From Xanthomonas sp. CFBP 8443 (GTDB lineage Bacteria; Pseudomonadota; Gammaproteobacteria; Xanthomonadales; Xanthomonadaceae): 64,000 nt of DNA. The stretch is from the NCBI RefSeq assembly GCF_025666195.1, contig NZ_CP102592.1:2232001-2296000 (forward strand). The letters are read 5' to 3'. The position numbers and the translations under genes are program-made. Each line of letters opens with the position of its first letter. Within the stretch, counting starts at the first letter, position 1. This document shows, piece after piece, positions 1 to 8,064 of this stretch. Below the pieces are notes generated by a model. It saw nothing but the letters and a program-made list of their open reading frames with translations. It was not told the origin of the DNA and did no database searches.

Positions 1-290
1 AGCCGAGCCAAGAGCAGCATTGTCCCCAGGCCTTGCCGATGCAGCTTTGGATGGACCATGCCCCAGCAGAGGCTGGCTGTCGTGCCGTCCGTGCCGATTG
101 AGTAGCCCGCGCACGCAATCACTTCATCCGCGCGCTCAATGACTTGGTAGTGCCAGGCAGCGGCATGGTGTGTTAGAAATCGCACGAAGTCAGGGCGTTC
201 CTCAGCGCTGAAGAACGCCGGTACATTGCCATCGAACAGCGACAGGCAGGCGCCGAAGTCGTCAGGACGGTAGGTCCGAATCGTATCCAT
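1..290 (-). CDS. GNAT-family N-acetyltransferase (3' end cut by window)
   Basis: Reading the minus strand from the ATG at 290 gives an uninterrupted 96-residue open frame that runs off the left edge. It begins MDTIRTYRPDDFGACLSLFD and later contains the stretch HPKLHRQGLGTMLLL, which matches the acetyl-CoA binding motif A (R/Q-x-x-G-x-G) of Gcn5-related acetyltransferases. The N-terminal half has the usual GNAT beta1-alpha1 start (TIRTYRPDDFGACLSLF). The family transfers acetyl from acetyl-CoA to an amine; the substrate here cannot be told. The C-terminal third lies outside the window. There is no visible operon partner. Confidence 0.8.
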   Translation of the reverse strand, partial: MDTIRTYRPDDFGACLSLFDGNVPAFFSAEERPDFVRFLTHHAAAWHYQVIERADEVIACAGYSIGTDGTTASLCWGMVHPKLHRQGLGTMLLLAR

Positions 291-392
291 GCCTCCAGTT
301 TGCCGCAGACAGGCACGCTGCACGAAGGAGGATTGCGGTAGCGAGTCACCCGCGTCGACTAAAAGTGTGTTCAGAGCAGTCGGTCGCTTTGG

Positions 393-794
393 CTAGCGGC
401 CGCCCTGAAACTTGAAGGTGAAGCGAGCGGCGGATGCCGCGGCGTCCCCATCGATGGGAACGGGGGTAGCGTCCACCAGCGTCAACGTTCCACCGGCAAC
501 GGGTACCGGGGCGCCGAGCGTGAGGTCAATCTGCTTGGACCAGCCGCCACCGAGTACGGTTACCTTGACGATCAGCCGTCCAGCGTGAATGCATTGAACG
601 TCGGCCGGACAGCGGCTGTCCTCGATGACGCGTTCGGGACGCACCCTGGGCCCATCGACCGCCGCAATTTCTCCCAGACGCACAGGGCCTTCGATAGGCC
701 GGCTCGCGACGGGATCACCTGCCGCGCATCCTGCAAGCGAGATGGCCACAAGCGAGGCAAGCACCAGAGTTCGGATGGAATGGATACGTTCCAT
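393..794 (-). CDS. Small predicted lipoprotein, function unknown
   Basis: From the ATG at 794 the protein is 133 residues. It begins MERIHSIRTLVLASLVAISLAGC, a signal peptide ending in a lipobox (SLAGC), so it is probably lipid-anchored after Sec export. The longer open frame (to 857) and an ATG at 806 are possible starts, but only the start at 794 or 806 puts a compact n-region in front of the hydrophobic stretch. The mature part has two cysteines (CPADVQC) and a beta-rich, Val/Thr/Gly-rich pattern that suggests a small sandwich domain. I do not recognise the family. It is a single gene with no obvious operon partner. Confidence 0.65.
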   Translation of the reverse strand: MERIHSIRTLVLASLVAISLAGCAAGDPVASRPIEGPVRLGEIAAVDGPRVRPERVIEDSRCPADVQCIHAGRLIVKVTVLGGGWSKQIDLTLGAPVPVAGGTLTLVDATPVPIDGDAAASAARFTFKFQGGR

Positions 795-1218
795 GGCGGT
801 GGTCATGCTCGCGTGTTGTGGAGATAGAAGCCGATGGCCTCGGCAAACTGTGCTCATGGATGGATCGCCTCAATGTGATGCAGCATCACTTCACCATGGT
901 GCTCTCGCGAGCGCCAGCATTGCGGTCTCAAACTGCAGGCGTTGCGCGCCCAGCGATGAAAGGTTTGCCACGTCTCCACGCGCATCCACGGGTCGAGCGG
1001 CTACGCGCCAGCATGGTAGGCTTCGGCAGCTTCCCCAACTCACGCATCACGTTTTAGAAGACGCGTTGCCCTGGCGCTGTCGCTCGTAGGAACACGGAGC
1101 AGGTCAGCAGCGCGTCGGGCAGGCCGAGTTGTGTATCCGCCGATCCAACCCATGACCCAGCTTGCCTTTGTTGCCCCAAGCCACGCCTCCCTTCAGGCCA
1201 AAAATCAGGTGGGAAAGT
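795..1218. other. About 420 bases without a recognisable gene
   Basis: No open frame here has a family signature. A perfect 15-base palindrome (GTGATGC-A-GCATCAC) lies at 875-889. On the minus strand two short readable stretches occur, about 43 codons ending near 880 and a further run ending near 805, separated by a stop. They look like decayed coding DNA, but I cannot assign them. Base composition appears lower in GC than in the rest of the window. Confidence 0.4.
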
Positions 1219-2109
1219 ATGAATGACGTTGCCTCTGGTGACGATCTTGCCGATGCGTTGCTTGCCATCGGTTCCAAAGACGTCGCAGAGAGTAAGCGCC
1301 TTCTTGAGCGTGCTGCGCAGCAAGGATCCATCATGGGTCGTGCGTTAAGCGATGTTCTCAATCATGGGGGCTCCCGCAACGCCTACGACGAACCGCGCGC
1401 CTTTGAAGTATTCATTCGCGGTGGGGGCAACCTGGCGCTGTACGCAGCGGTCAGCGCCGATCTGGCCAAGCTTTACGACGCTGTTCGGCCAAGCACGTTG
1501 CTAGATATCGGCGCGGGTGACGGCATGGCGCTGATCCCTGCGATCACTTCCAGCGCGCACGTGCTTGCGCGGCTTGACGTTGTTGAGCCCAACGATGTGC
1601 TTTTGGGCAATCTCACTGCATCTCTGCCTTTTGCCCGCGGGCATCGTATGACATTGGAGAAGTTTGTCGGAGATATCGGTGCGGAAGATCGCTGGGATTT
1701 GGCTCAATCCACATTCGCGCTCCAATCAATCGAGACGAAGGCGCGTGAGCAGGCATTGGCAACCTTGGCCCGGCATGTGGCAAGGCTCGTCATTGTCGAA
1801 TTCGATGTTCCGGCGCTTACATCTGGAAGCTTGGTCTATTACAAGTCGCTCGCTCAGCGCTATGAGCGCGCTGCATCTGAGTATGGCCAGAACGCCGCGC
1901 TTGTAGCCGGAGGCTTTCTTGCGCCAATGCTGCTGGGGCAACTTCGGTCCATCGTTCCGTCAAATTATGAGCAACCCGCAGACGCCTGGGCAGCGGAACT
2001 CGAAAAAGCAGGCTATGACGTGATTGCCCAGACGGATCTTCACGATTACAGCTGGTCAACGGCTTTTTCCATGGTCGCTGTCCCCAAGGGATATGCCGTT
2101 TCGCGGTAG
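1219..2109 (+). CDS. Class I SAM-dependent methyltransferase
   Basis: From the ATG at 1219, preceded by AGGTGGGAAAGT as ribosome binding site, the protein is 296 residues. The stretch LLDIGAGDGMALIPAI near residue 95 is the glycine-rich SAM-binding motif I of Rossmann-fold methyltransferases. LDVVEPND follows as the acidic end of beta2 that binds the SAM ribose, and RWDLAQSTFALQSIE occupies the motif IV region. The first 90 residues are helical, with a run SKRLLERAAQQGSIMGRALSD that resembles a Sel1/TPR-like helix pair. The acceptor substrate is unknown. No partner gene is visible, and composition is less GC-rich than that of neighbours, compatible with transfer. The longer open frame from 1162 has no good ribosome site. 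Confidence 0.75.
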   Translation: MNDVASGDDLADALLAIGSKDVAESKRLLERAAQQGSIMGRALSDVLNHGGSRNAYDEPRAFEVFIRGGGNLALYAAVSADLAKLYDAVRPSTLLDIGAGDGMALIPAITSSAHVLARLDVVEPNDVLLGNLTASLPFARGHRMTLEKFVGDIGAEDRWDLAQSTFALQSIETKAREQALATLARHVARLVIVEFDVPALTSGSLVYYKSLAQRYERAASEYGQNAALVAGGFLAPMLLGQLRSIVPSNYEQPADAWAAELEKAGYDVIAQTDLHDYSWSTAFSMVAVPKGYAVSR

Positions 2110-2281
2110 ATAGCCTAACCAAAGGCGATCAGCGCCTAAGATTAATGCAGGGATTGGCGATTGTTGTGTTGGTTTAATCGTATGTGGATTCATGCTTCGT
2201 CGAGCCGCGCTGCGACTACAGAGAACGCGGCGCTCCCGCTGATGCCGGTTGCCTACGTTTGGACGTCGTTGGTCGTGTGCA

Positions 2282-5200
2282 TCACTTCGCTTCCTGCGCC
2301 GCATCGGCGCGGATCTTGAACCAGATGGAATACATGGCCGGCAGGAATACCAGGGTCAGCACTGTGCCGGCGATCGTGCCGCCGATCAGGGTGTAGGCCA
2401 GGGTTCCCCAGAACACCGAGTGGGTGAGCGGGATGAAGGCGAGCACCGCTGCCAGCGCGGTCAGGATCACCGGCCGCGCACGTTGCACGGTGGCCTCCAC
2501 CAGCGCCTGGCGCGCGTTCATACCTTCATGTTCGTTGTGGTGGATCTGCCCGATCAGGATCAGCGTGTTGCGCATCAGGATGCCGGACAACGCGATCAGG
2601 CCGACCAGCGCGTTGATGCCGAACGGTTGCTGGAACAGCAGCAGCGTCGGCACCACGCCGATCAGGCCGAGCGGGCTGGTCAGGAACACCATGATCATCG
2701 CCGACATCGAGCGGACCTGCAGCACGATGATCAGCAGGGTCAGCGCCAGCATGATTGGGAACAGGGGCAGCATCGCCGCCATCGCCTTGCCGGATTCCTC
2801 GATCGCGCCCGCCTCAGTGATGCTGTAGCCCTTGGGCAGCGTTTCACGCAGCGGCGCGAGCGCGGCGGTCATCGCCTTGGAAACATCCGGCGGCTGCAGG
2901 CCCTCGGCAATGTCGCCGCGCACGGTGATGGTGGGAACGCGATCGCGGCGGCGCATCAACGGTTCTTCCATGCGCACGTCCACCGTGCCGATCTGCGACA
3001 GCGGAATGCGCTGCCCCGCCGCACCGGTCAGGGTGAAATCCTGCACCTTGGCTGGGTCCAGGCGGGTCGTGCCGGACGAACGCGCCAGCACCTGCACGGT
3101 GCGGATGTCCTCACGCACGGTGGTCACCGGCACGCCGTTCAGCAGGAACTGCAGCTGCTGGGCGGCACTGCTGGAGCTCAGCCCGACCGCCTGCAGGCGG
3201 TCCTGGTCCAGGCTGAAGTGCAGCGCCGGCGTGCGCGCACCCCAGTCGCTGTTGACCGTGCGCATCGTCGGGCTGGCACGCAGCTGCGCTTCGACCTGGC
3301 TGGCGATGCCGCGCAGCACGTCCGGGTCCGGGCCGCTCACCCGGTAGGCCACCGGGAACGGCGAGTACGGGCCGAACACCAGTTGGCTTACGCGCACCTG
3401 CGCTTCCGGTGCCAGGCCTGCGGCCACTGCCGTGCGCAGCCGGTGCTTCAATGCTTCGCGCTCCTCCTGGTTGTCGGTGCGGATGACGATCTTGGCGAAC
3501 GCGGGGTCGGGCAGTTCCGGCGACATGGCCAGGAAGAAGCGCGGAGCGCCCTGGCCGATGTAGGCGGTAACGATGCGGGCCTCCTTCTGCCTGGCCAGCC
3601 AGGCCTCGACCTTGGCCGTGGCCGCGCTGGTCTGCGCGATCGCGGTGCCATACGGCATCTGCACTTCCACCAGCACTTCCGGGCGATCTGAGATCGGGAA
3701 GAACTGCTTCTTCACCGCGCCCATGCCGAGGATCGCCAGCGCGAACAGCACCACCACCGAACCCGCCACCAGCCACTTGCGTCCGATCACCCCGTTCAGC
3801 AGGCGGCGGAAGCGGTTGTAGCGCGGCGTGTCGTACATCGCCTGGTGGCCGCCTTCCACCTGTTTGAGCTGCGGCAGCAGCTTCACGCCCAGATACGGCG
3901 TGAACACCACCGCGACCACCCACGACGCGATCAGCGCAATGCCGACGATCCAGAACATGTTGCTGGTGTACTCGCCGGCCGTCGAACGCGCGAAGCCATT
4001 GGGCATGAAGCCGACCGCGGTGACCAGCGTGCCGGACAGCATCGGTGCGGCGGTATGGCTCCACGCGTAGGCCGAGGCGGCCACGCGGCTGAAGCCTTCT
4101 TCCATCTTCACCACCATCATCTCGATGGCGATGATGGCATCGTCCACCAGCAAGCCCAGCGCAAGGATCAGCGAACCCAGGGTGATGCGGTCGAAGTTCT
4201 TGCCGGTGGCGGCCATGATCAAGAACACCGCCGCCAACGTCAGCGGTACCGCGGCGGCCACCACCACGCCGACCCGCCAGCCCATGCTGACGAAGCAGAC
4301 CAGCATCACCACCACCAGCGCCACGAAGAACTTCACCATGAATTCGTCGACCGACGCGCTGATGTTGTCGGACTGGTCGGTCACCTTGTTCAGCGCCATG
4401 CCCAGCGGCAGCTCGCTGTTGATCGCCGCCATTTCGCCGTCCAGCGCCTTGCCGAGGTCGAGTCCATTCCAGCCATCGCGCATGACCACGCCAAGCAGCA
4501 GCGCAGGCTCGCCACCGTTACGGATGAGGAAGGTGGCAGGGTCTTCATAGCCACGCTTGACGGTGGCGATGTCGGCCAGCTTGACTGTCTTGCCGCCAGA
4601 CACGATCGGCGTGTTGCGGATCTTGTCCAGTTCGTCCAGGGCGCCATCGAGCCTGACGAATACCGTCGTGCCTTTGGTGTCCACCGAGCCGGACGGAGTC
4701 AGTGCGTTCTGCCCGTTCAGCGCGGCGAACACGTCCTGCGGGCTGATGCCCAGGGTGGCCAGGCGCTCGTGGGAGAACTCGACGAAGATGCGCTCGGGCT
4801 GTTCGCCAATGATGTTGACCTTCTTGACGCCGGGCACGTGCAGGATCCGCTGGCGCAGCGTCTCCGCGTCGCGGGTCAGGACACGGTGCGGCTCGCCCTT
4901 GGCCTTCAGTGCGAACAGGGCGAAGGTGACGTCGGCATATTCGTCGTTGACCATCGGCCCGATCACGCCGGCCGGCAGGTTCGCCGCCTCGTCCTGCATT
5001 TTCTTGCGCGCCTGGTAGAACTCGTCCTGCACCTGCGAAGGCGGCGTGCTGTCCAGCAGGCTCAGCGTGGTGAACGCCAGGCCGGGGCGGGTGAAGGTCT
5101 CGCTGCGGTCGTACCAGCGCAGTTCCTGCAGCCGCTTCTCCAGCTTCTCGGCCACCTGGTCCTGCATTTCCTGGGCCGTGGCGCCCGGCCAGGCGGTGAC

Positions 5201-5350
5201 GACGGTCATCACCTTCACCGTGAACGCCGGATCCTCGGCGCGGCCGAGCTTGAAGAACGAGACGATGCCGGCCAGCGACACCAGCAGGATCAGGAACACG
5301 GTGATGGAGCGTTCCCGCACTGCCAGCGCGGAAAGATTGAAGCCGCTCAC
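2282..5350 (-). CDS. RND efflux pump inner-membrane transporter (AcrB/HAE1 family)
   Basis: This 1022-residue protein has the length and pattern of the hydrophobe/amphiphile efflux RND family, which exchanges protons for drugs or organic compounds across the inner membrane. A first membrane segment at about residues 14-34 (ITVFLILLVSLAGIVSFF) is followed by a large periplasmic domain. A helix block near residue 400 carries the proton-relay pair in GLLVDDAIIAIEMM. A second periplasmic domain and the last helices (ALTLLIIVLQVRSMSAMIMV and following) complete the duplicated fold. It is coupled to the upstream adaptor by an ATGA overlap (5347-5350). No outer-membrane factor gene lies nearby, so a TolC-type channel from elsewhere is presumably used. 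Regulation is most likely through the TetR gene upstream. Confidence 0.93.
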   Translation of the reverse strand: MSGFNLSALAVRERSITVFLILLVSLAGIVSFFKLGRAEDPAFTVKVMTVVTAWPGATAQEMQDQVAEKLEKRLQELRWYDRSETFTRPGLAFTTLSLLDSTPPSQVQDEFYQARKKMQDEAANLPAGVIGPMVNDEYADVTFALFALKAKGEPHRVLTRDAETLRQRILHVPGVKKVNIIGEQPERIFVEFSHERLATLGISPQDVFAALNGQNALTPSGSVDTKGTTVFVRLDGALDELDKIRNTPIVSGGKTVKLADIATVKRGYEDPATFLIRNGGEPALLLGVVMRDGWNGLDLGKALDGEMAAINSELPLGMALNKVTDQSDNISASVDEFMVKFFVALVVVMLVCFVSMGWRVGVVVAAAVPLTLAAVFLIMAATGKNFDRITLGSLILALGLLVDDAIIAIEMMVVKMEEGFSRVAASAYAWSHTAAPMLSGTLVTAVGFMPNGFARSTAGEYTSNMFWIVGIALIASWVVAVVFTPYLGVKLLPQLKQVEGGHQAMYDTPRYNRFRRLLNGVIGRKWLVAGSVVVLFALAILGMGAVKKQFFPISDRPEVLVEVQMPYGTAIAQTSAATAKVEAWLARQKEARIVTAYIGQGAPRFFLAMSPELPDPAFAKIVIRTDNQEEREALKHRLRTAVAAGLAPEAQVRVSQLVFGPYSPFPVAYRVSGPDPDVLRGIASQVEAQLRASPTMRTVNSDWGARTPALHFSLDQDRLQAVGLSSSSAAQQLQFLLNGVPVTTVREDIRTVQVLARSSGTTRLDPAKVQDFTLTGAAGQRIPLSQIGTVDVRMEEPLMRRRDRVPTITVRGDIAEGLQPPDVSKAMTAALAPLRETLPKGYSITEAGAIEESGKAMAAMLPLFPIMLALTLLIIVLQVRSMSAMIMVFLTSPLGLIGVVPTLLLFQQPFGINALVGLIALSGILMRNTLILIGQIHHNEHEGMNARQALVEATVQRARPVILTALAAVLAFIPLTHSVFWGTLAYTLIGGTIAGTVLTLVFLPAMYSIWFKIRADAAQEAK

Positions 5351-6465
5351 GGTGCGGGCACTCCGGCACGGGCTGCGGCCGTACGCTCCAGAATGCGCAC
5401 CGGCTGGCCTTCGCGCAGCAGGTGCGCGCCCAGTGCGGCGACGCGGTCGCCGTCCTTGAGGTTGCCGGACACGTATGCGCTGTCATCGCCGATGCGCAGC
5501 ACCTTCACCGGCCGCCAACTCGCCTTCGCCGGTTGGCCGTCGATGAGCCAGACGCCCGGACCCTTGCCGCTGTCGCTCAGCCCGGCCAGCGGGACGAGCA
5601 CGCCGCTGGCCACGGTCGCCGCGTCCTGGCTGGGCAGCTGCAGCGTCACCGTGGCACCCAACGGCGGCGGCTGCTCCTGCGCATCCAGCACATAGCGCGC
5701 TTCGAAGGTGCGCGACAGCGGATCGGCCGCGCTGGACAGCACCCGCAGGCGCGCAGTCTCCGGGGCGCCGGAGCGGCCATAGATGCTGGCCGTGGCGGTG
5801 GAACCCAGCGCTGGACGCACTGTCTCCGGCAACTGCACGACCGCTTCGCGCGGACCGGAACGGGCCAGGCGCACCACCACCTGTCCGGCGGCAACGACCT
5901 GGCCCGGCTCGGCCAGAGTCTGGGCGACCACGCCATCGCTATCGGCAAGCAGCGTCGCATAGCCGCTGGCGTTGGCAGCCACCGCCGCCTGCGCCTGTGC
6001 GGCATGCAGTTCCGCCTGCGCGGTGTCCGCCGCGGCCTTGATCTGGTCGTAAGCGGACTGCGAAACCACCTGGCTCGCCGCCAGCTTCCGGTACCGCACC
6101 TCGTCCTGGCCGGCCTGCGTCGCGCGCGCCCTGGCGGCAGCCACCGCTTGGCGCTGCGCACTGCTGGCCAGGTCCAGATCGGCGGGGTCCATGCGCATCA
6201 GCGGCTGGCCGCGTTTTATGTCTTTCCCCGCATCCACCAACCGCTCCAGCACCTTGCCGGAGACGCGGAAGCCTAGGTCGCTTTGCACCCGTGCCTGGAT
6301 GGTGCCGGTGAAGGAACGGGTCTCGGTGGACCCGGCACGCACGGCCTCGACCCGCACCAGCGGCGGCGCGGTCCTGGGATCCGGCGGCGGCTTGCCACTG
6401 CAGGCGGCCAGGGCGAGGGAGAGCAGGGAAAGTGACAGCAGGCCTGGAGAACGGTGCCGCGGCAT
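5347..6465 (-). CDS. RND efflux periplasmic adaptor (membrane fusion lipoprotein)
   Basis: A 372-residue protein with a lipoprotein signal peptide (lipobox ALAAC, Cys at residue 22) that anchors it in the inner membrane. The order is that of the HlyD/AcrA adaptor family: a barrel-sandwich half (FTGTIQARVQSDLGFRVSGK), an alpha-helical hairpin rich in Ala/Gln (about residues 100-170, coiled coil), the return sandwich half (ANASGYATLLADSDGVVAQ), then beta-barrel and membrane-proximal domains. It bridges the RND pump to an outer-membrane channel. It is the first gene of a two-gene unit whose stop overlaps the start of the RND gene. A palindrome 44 bases upstream of its start is a probable repressor site. 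Confidence 0.92.
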   Translation of the reverse strand: MPRHRSPGLLSLSLLSLALAACSGKPPPDPRTAPPLVRVEAVRAGSTETRSFTGTIQARVQSDLGFRVSGKVLERLVDAGKDIKRGQPLMRMDPADLDLASSAQRQAVAAARARATQAGQDEVRYRKLAASQVVSQSAYDQIKAAADTAQAELHAAQAQAAVAANASGYATLLADSDGVVAQTLAEPGQVVAAGQVVVRLARSGPREAVVQLPETVRPALGSTATASIYGRSGAPETARLRVLSSAADPLSRTFEARYVLDAQEQPPPLGATVTLQLPSQDAATVASGVLVPLAGLSDSGKGPGVWLIDGQPAKASWRPVKVLRIGDDSAYVSGNLKDGDRVAALGAHLLREGQPVRILERTAAARAGVPAP

Positions 6466-6508
6466 GGAAGAACCCGGAAAGGAACTATTGATGCCGGTAT
6501 GGTGTTCC

Positions 6509-6536
6509 TAGTGACCAATATTGTCAATGGTCACTA
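6509..6536. promoter_or_regulatory. Palindromic operator upstream of the efflux genes
   Basis: Perfect inverted repeat TAGTGACCA (6509-6517) / TGGTCACTA (6528-6536), located between the end of the TetR gene and the start of the adaptor gene. Its core GTGAC-N14-GTCAC (6511-6534) has the same arm sequence and the same 14-base spacing as a second site in front of the TetR gene, so it is very likely the TetR operator controlling the pump. Confidence 0.75.
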
Positions 6537-6544
6537 ACTTGCGA

Positions 6545-7162
6545 TCAAGGCGACAGGCTTCTCAGGATCAGGCTAGAGAGCCGCGTCGGCGCCTCTTCGC
6601 TGTACTGCAGGCTGTGACGCAGCAGCAACGGGTTCAGGTACGGGCGCATGACCAGATAGATGGCGTGAGACGCCTCGTCCAGCGGCGTCTTGCGCTCGAA
6701 GTCGCCCGCGGCCCGGCCCAGCTCCAGGATCTTCTGCAGGTGCGCACCCACCCGGGCCTCGTAGGCGACAGCTGTGGGCCAGCCCTCCGAAGCCGCCGCG
6801 ACGGCGATCTCGTAGAGCTTCCGGTCCTCATTGAACAGCTCCACGCTCGCTTCCACGGCTACACGGAACATGCGCCGCAGCTGCTCCGGTGCGCTGTCGG
6901 TGCTGGCGATGGCCGCCTCGATCTGCTGCTCGATGCCGCGCAGGCAGGTGCCGCAGATGGCTTCTCCGATCGACTGTTTCGAAGCGAAGAACTTGTAGAT
7001 GTAGGCCTTGGAGAAGCCGATCGCCCGTGCCAAGTCGGACACGGTCGTTTTCTCGTAGCCGTAGTGGCTGAAGTGCTCGGTCGCGGCGGCGACGATCTGG
7101 TCGCGGACCTCATGGTCCCCGGGGCCGCGCGTGGGCGCCGGGTTATCGGTATCGATGCTCAT
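6545..7162 (-). CDS. TetR-family transcriptional regulator of the efflux pump
   Basis: A 205-residue protein. Residues 20-65 form the TetR helix-turn-helix (RDQIVAAATEHFSHYGYEKTTV followed by SDLARAIGFSKAYIYKFFASKQSI). The C-terminal 140 residues are helical and form the ligand-binding and dimerisation domain, with two cysteines in AICGTCLRG. Genes of this type repress a neighbouring pump until a ligand binds. It lies upstream of and co-directional with the adaptor/RND pair, 79 bases away. Matching palindromes precede both this gene (7201-7224) and the pump genes (6509-6536), which points to autoregulation plus control of the pump. The inducer cannot be read from the sequence. Confidence 0.92.
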   Translation of the reverse strand: MSIDTDNPAPTRGPGDHEVRDQIVAAATEHFSHYGYEKTTVSDLARAIGFSKAYIYKFFASKQSIGEAICGTCLRGIEQQIEAAIASTDSAPEQLRRMFRVAVEASVELFNEDRKLYEIAVAAASEGWPTAVAYEARVGAHLQKILELGRAAGDFERKTPLDEASHAIYLVMRPYLNPLLLRHSLQYSEEAPTRLSSLILRSLSP

Positions 7163-7200
7163 GCGGGCACTTTATCGACGGGTAGTCGGGCTGGCAAATT

Positions 7201-7224
7201 GTGACTGAATGGAATACTGGTCAC
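7201..7224. promoter_or_regulatory. Second copy of the GTGAC-N14-GTCAC operator
   Basis: GTGAC at 7201-7205 and GTCAC at 7220-7224, 39 bases upstream of the TetR start at 7162. Arm sequence and 14-base spacing equal the core of the palindrome at 6511-6534. This is probably the site for TetR autoregulation. Confidence 0.65.
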
Positions 7225-7367
7225 TTCCAACTAAGGGCGCCGAACGCCGGCGCTTCAAGCGTCGATCCTGCAGGCGCCAGGGGCGCCGGCCTTGCAGCTT
7301 GCCAGGGCAAGCCGCGCCGCGAACGGCGTCGGCCTGGGCGAAGTGCCCGCGGCCGAACAGCGCTGGG

Positions 7368-7766
7368 CTAGTCGATCGCCTCGATCCCTTGTTGCTTGAG
7401 TTGCTCAAGGTGATCGTGCATCTCCTTGAGCCTGCCGGGGGCATGACCCTCCCATTCCGCGACCTCGCCCAGGACGCGCAATGGTTGCCGGCAGCGGTAG
7501 GACTTGGTGGGGTTGCCCGGGAAGCGCTTGTCGGTCAGGTTCGGATCGTCTTCTATCGGTCCTGTGGGTTCCACGAGGTAGATCCTGCCGCGACCTTCGC
7601 CCATGGCCAGTTCGGCTCCCCAGATGGCCGCGTCCAGCGTGGCGGTCAGGTAGACGAAAGCGGCCGGCTTCCGTTTGCCGTAGTTGGAGGCGTAACCGGG
7701 CTCGATCAGATCGCCCGGCTGCAGGTCGGCCTTGGTGCCGTGGTAGTACGTCTGCGTGTCCATCAT
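7368..7766 (-). CDS. arr: Arr-type rifamycin ADP-ribosyltransferase
   Basis: From the ATG at 7766 (MMDTQTYYHGTKADLQPGDL) the protein is 132 residues, close to the roughly 140 of the Arr family. Arr enzymes inactivate rifamycins by transferring ADP-ribose from NAD+ to the C23 hydroxyl. The N-terminal YYHGTKADL motif, the block AFVYLTATLDAAIWGAELA, the RIYLVEPTGPIEDDPN stretch and NPTKSYRC near the end are the family's conserved segments. The longer frame back to 7859 has no signal. Environmental homologues are common and may act on other substrates, so rifamycin resistance is inferred from family only. It is a single gene; a -10-like TATATAA lies about 80 bases upstream on its strand. Confidence 0.85.
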   Translation of the reverse strand: MMDTQTYYHGTKADLQPGDLIEPGYASNYGKRKPAAFVYLTATLDAAIWGAELAMGEGRGRIYLVEPTGPIEDDPNLTDKRFPGNPTKSYRCRQPLRVLGEVAEWEGHAPGRLKEMHDHLEQLKQQGIEAID

Positions 7767-7863
7767 CGTTGCTCCGGTTCCCTGCCGTATCGACAGGTCG
7801 GCGATGCTGCATGAAGCGCAGGGCCTTGCCGCAAGCCCCCATGCGTTATATAAATTCATGGTG

Positions 7864-7891
7864 GGGAGGCGCGTGGCGTCTCCCTTTTTTT
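7864..7891 (+). terminator. Rho-independent terminator facing right with no gene in front of it
   Basis: GGGAGGCGC (7864-7872), loop GTG, GCGTCTCCC (7876-7884) with one G-T pair, then seven T (7885-7891). It is oriented for plus-strand transcription, but both neighbouring genes are on the minus strand. It may end an undetected small RNA or an antisense transcript. Confidence 0.6.
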
Positions 7892-8064
7892 ATGGCATGG
7901 CGGCGCACTGGGCAGCGTGGTGCCGATCTGGCACCAGGCGGGTAGGGCTGCGCGGGCGCCGGCGAGCGCGTCGCCGGCGCATCACGCGCACGGACAAACC
8001 CGCCGCGAGGGCGGGTCTGTTCCGTTGCGCGCCTCGCCTTGCGGAAAGGCGCGCGTTACGGAGC

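Noticed and set aside
818..1057. 79-codon plus-strand frame and short minus-strand frames between lipoprotein and methyltransferase
   Set aside because: No family pattern, poor starts, and a stop interrupts the better minus-strand reading; kept only as an unassigned stretch.
795..1218. Transposase remnant
   Set aside because: No inverted-repeat ends, no target duplication and no DDE-type motif could be found in any frame.
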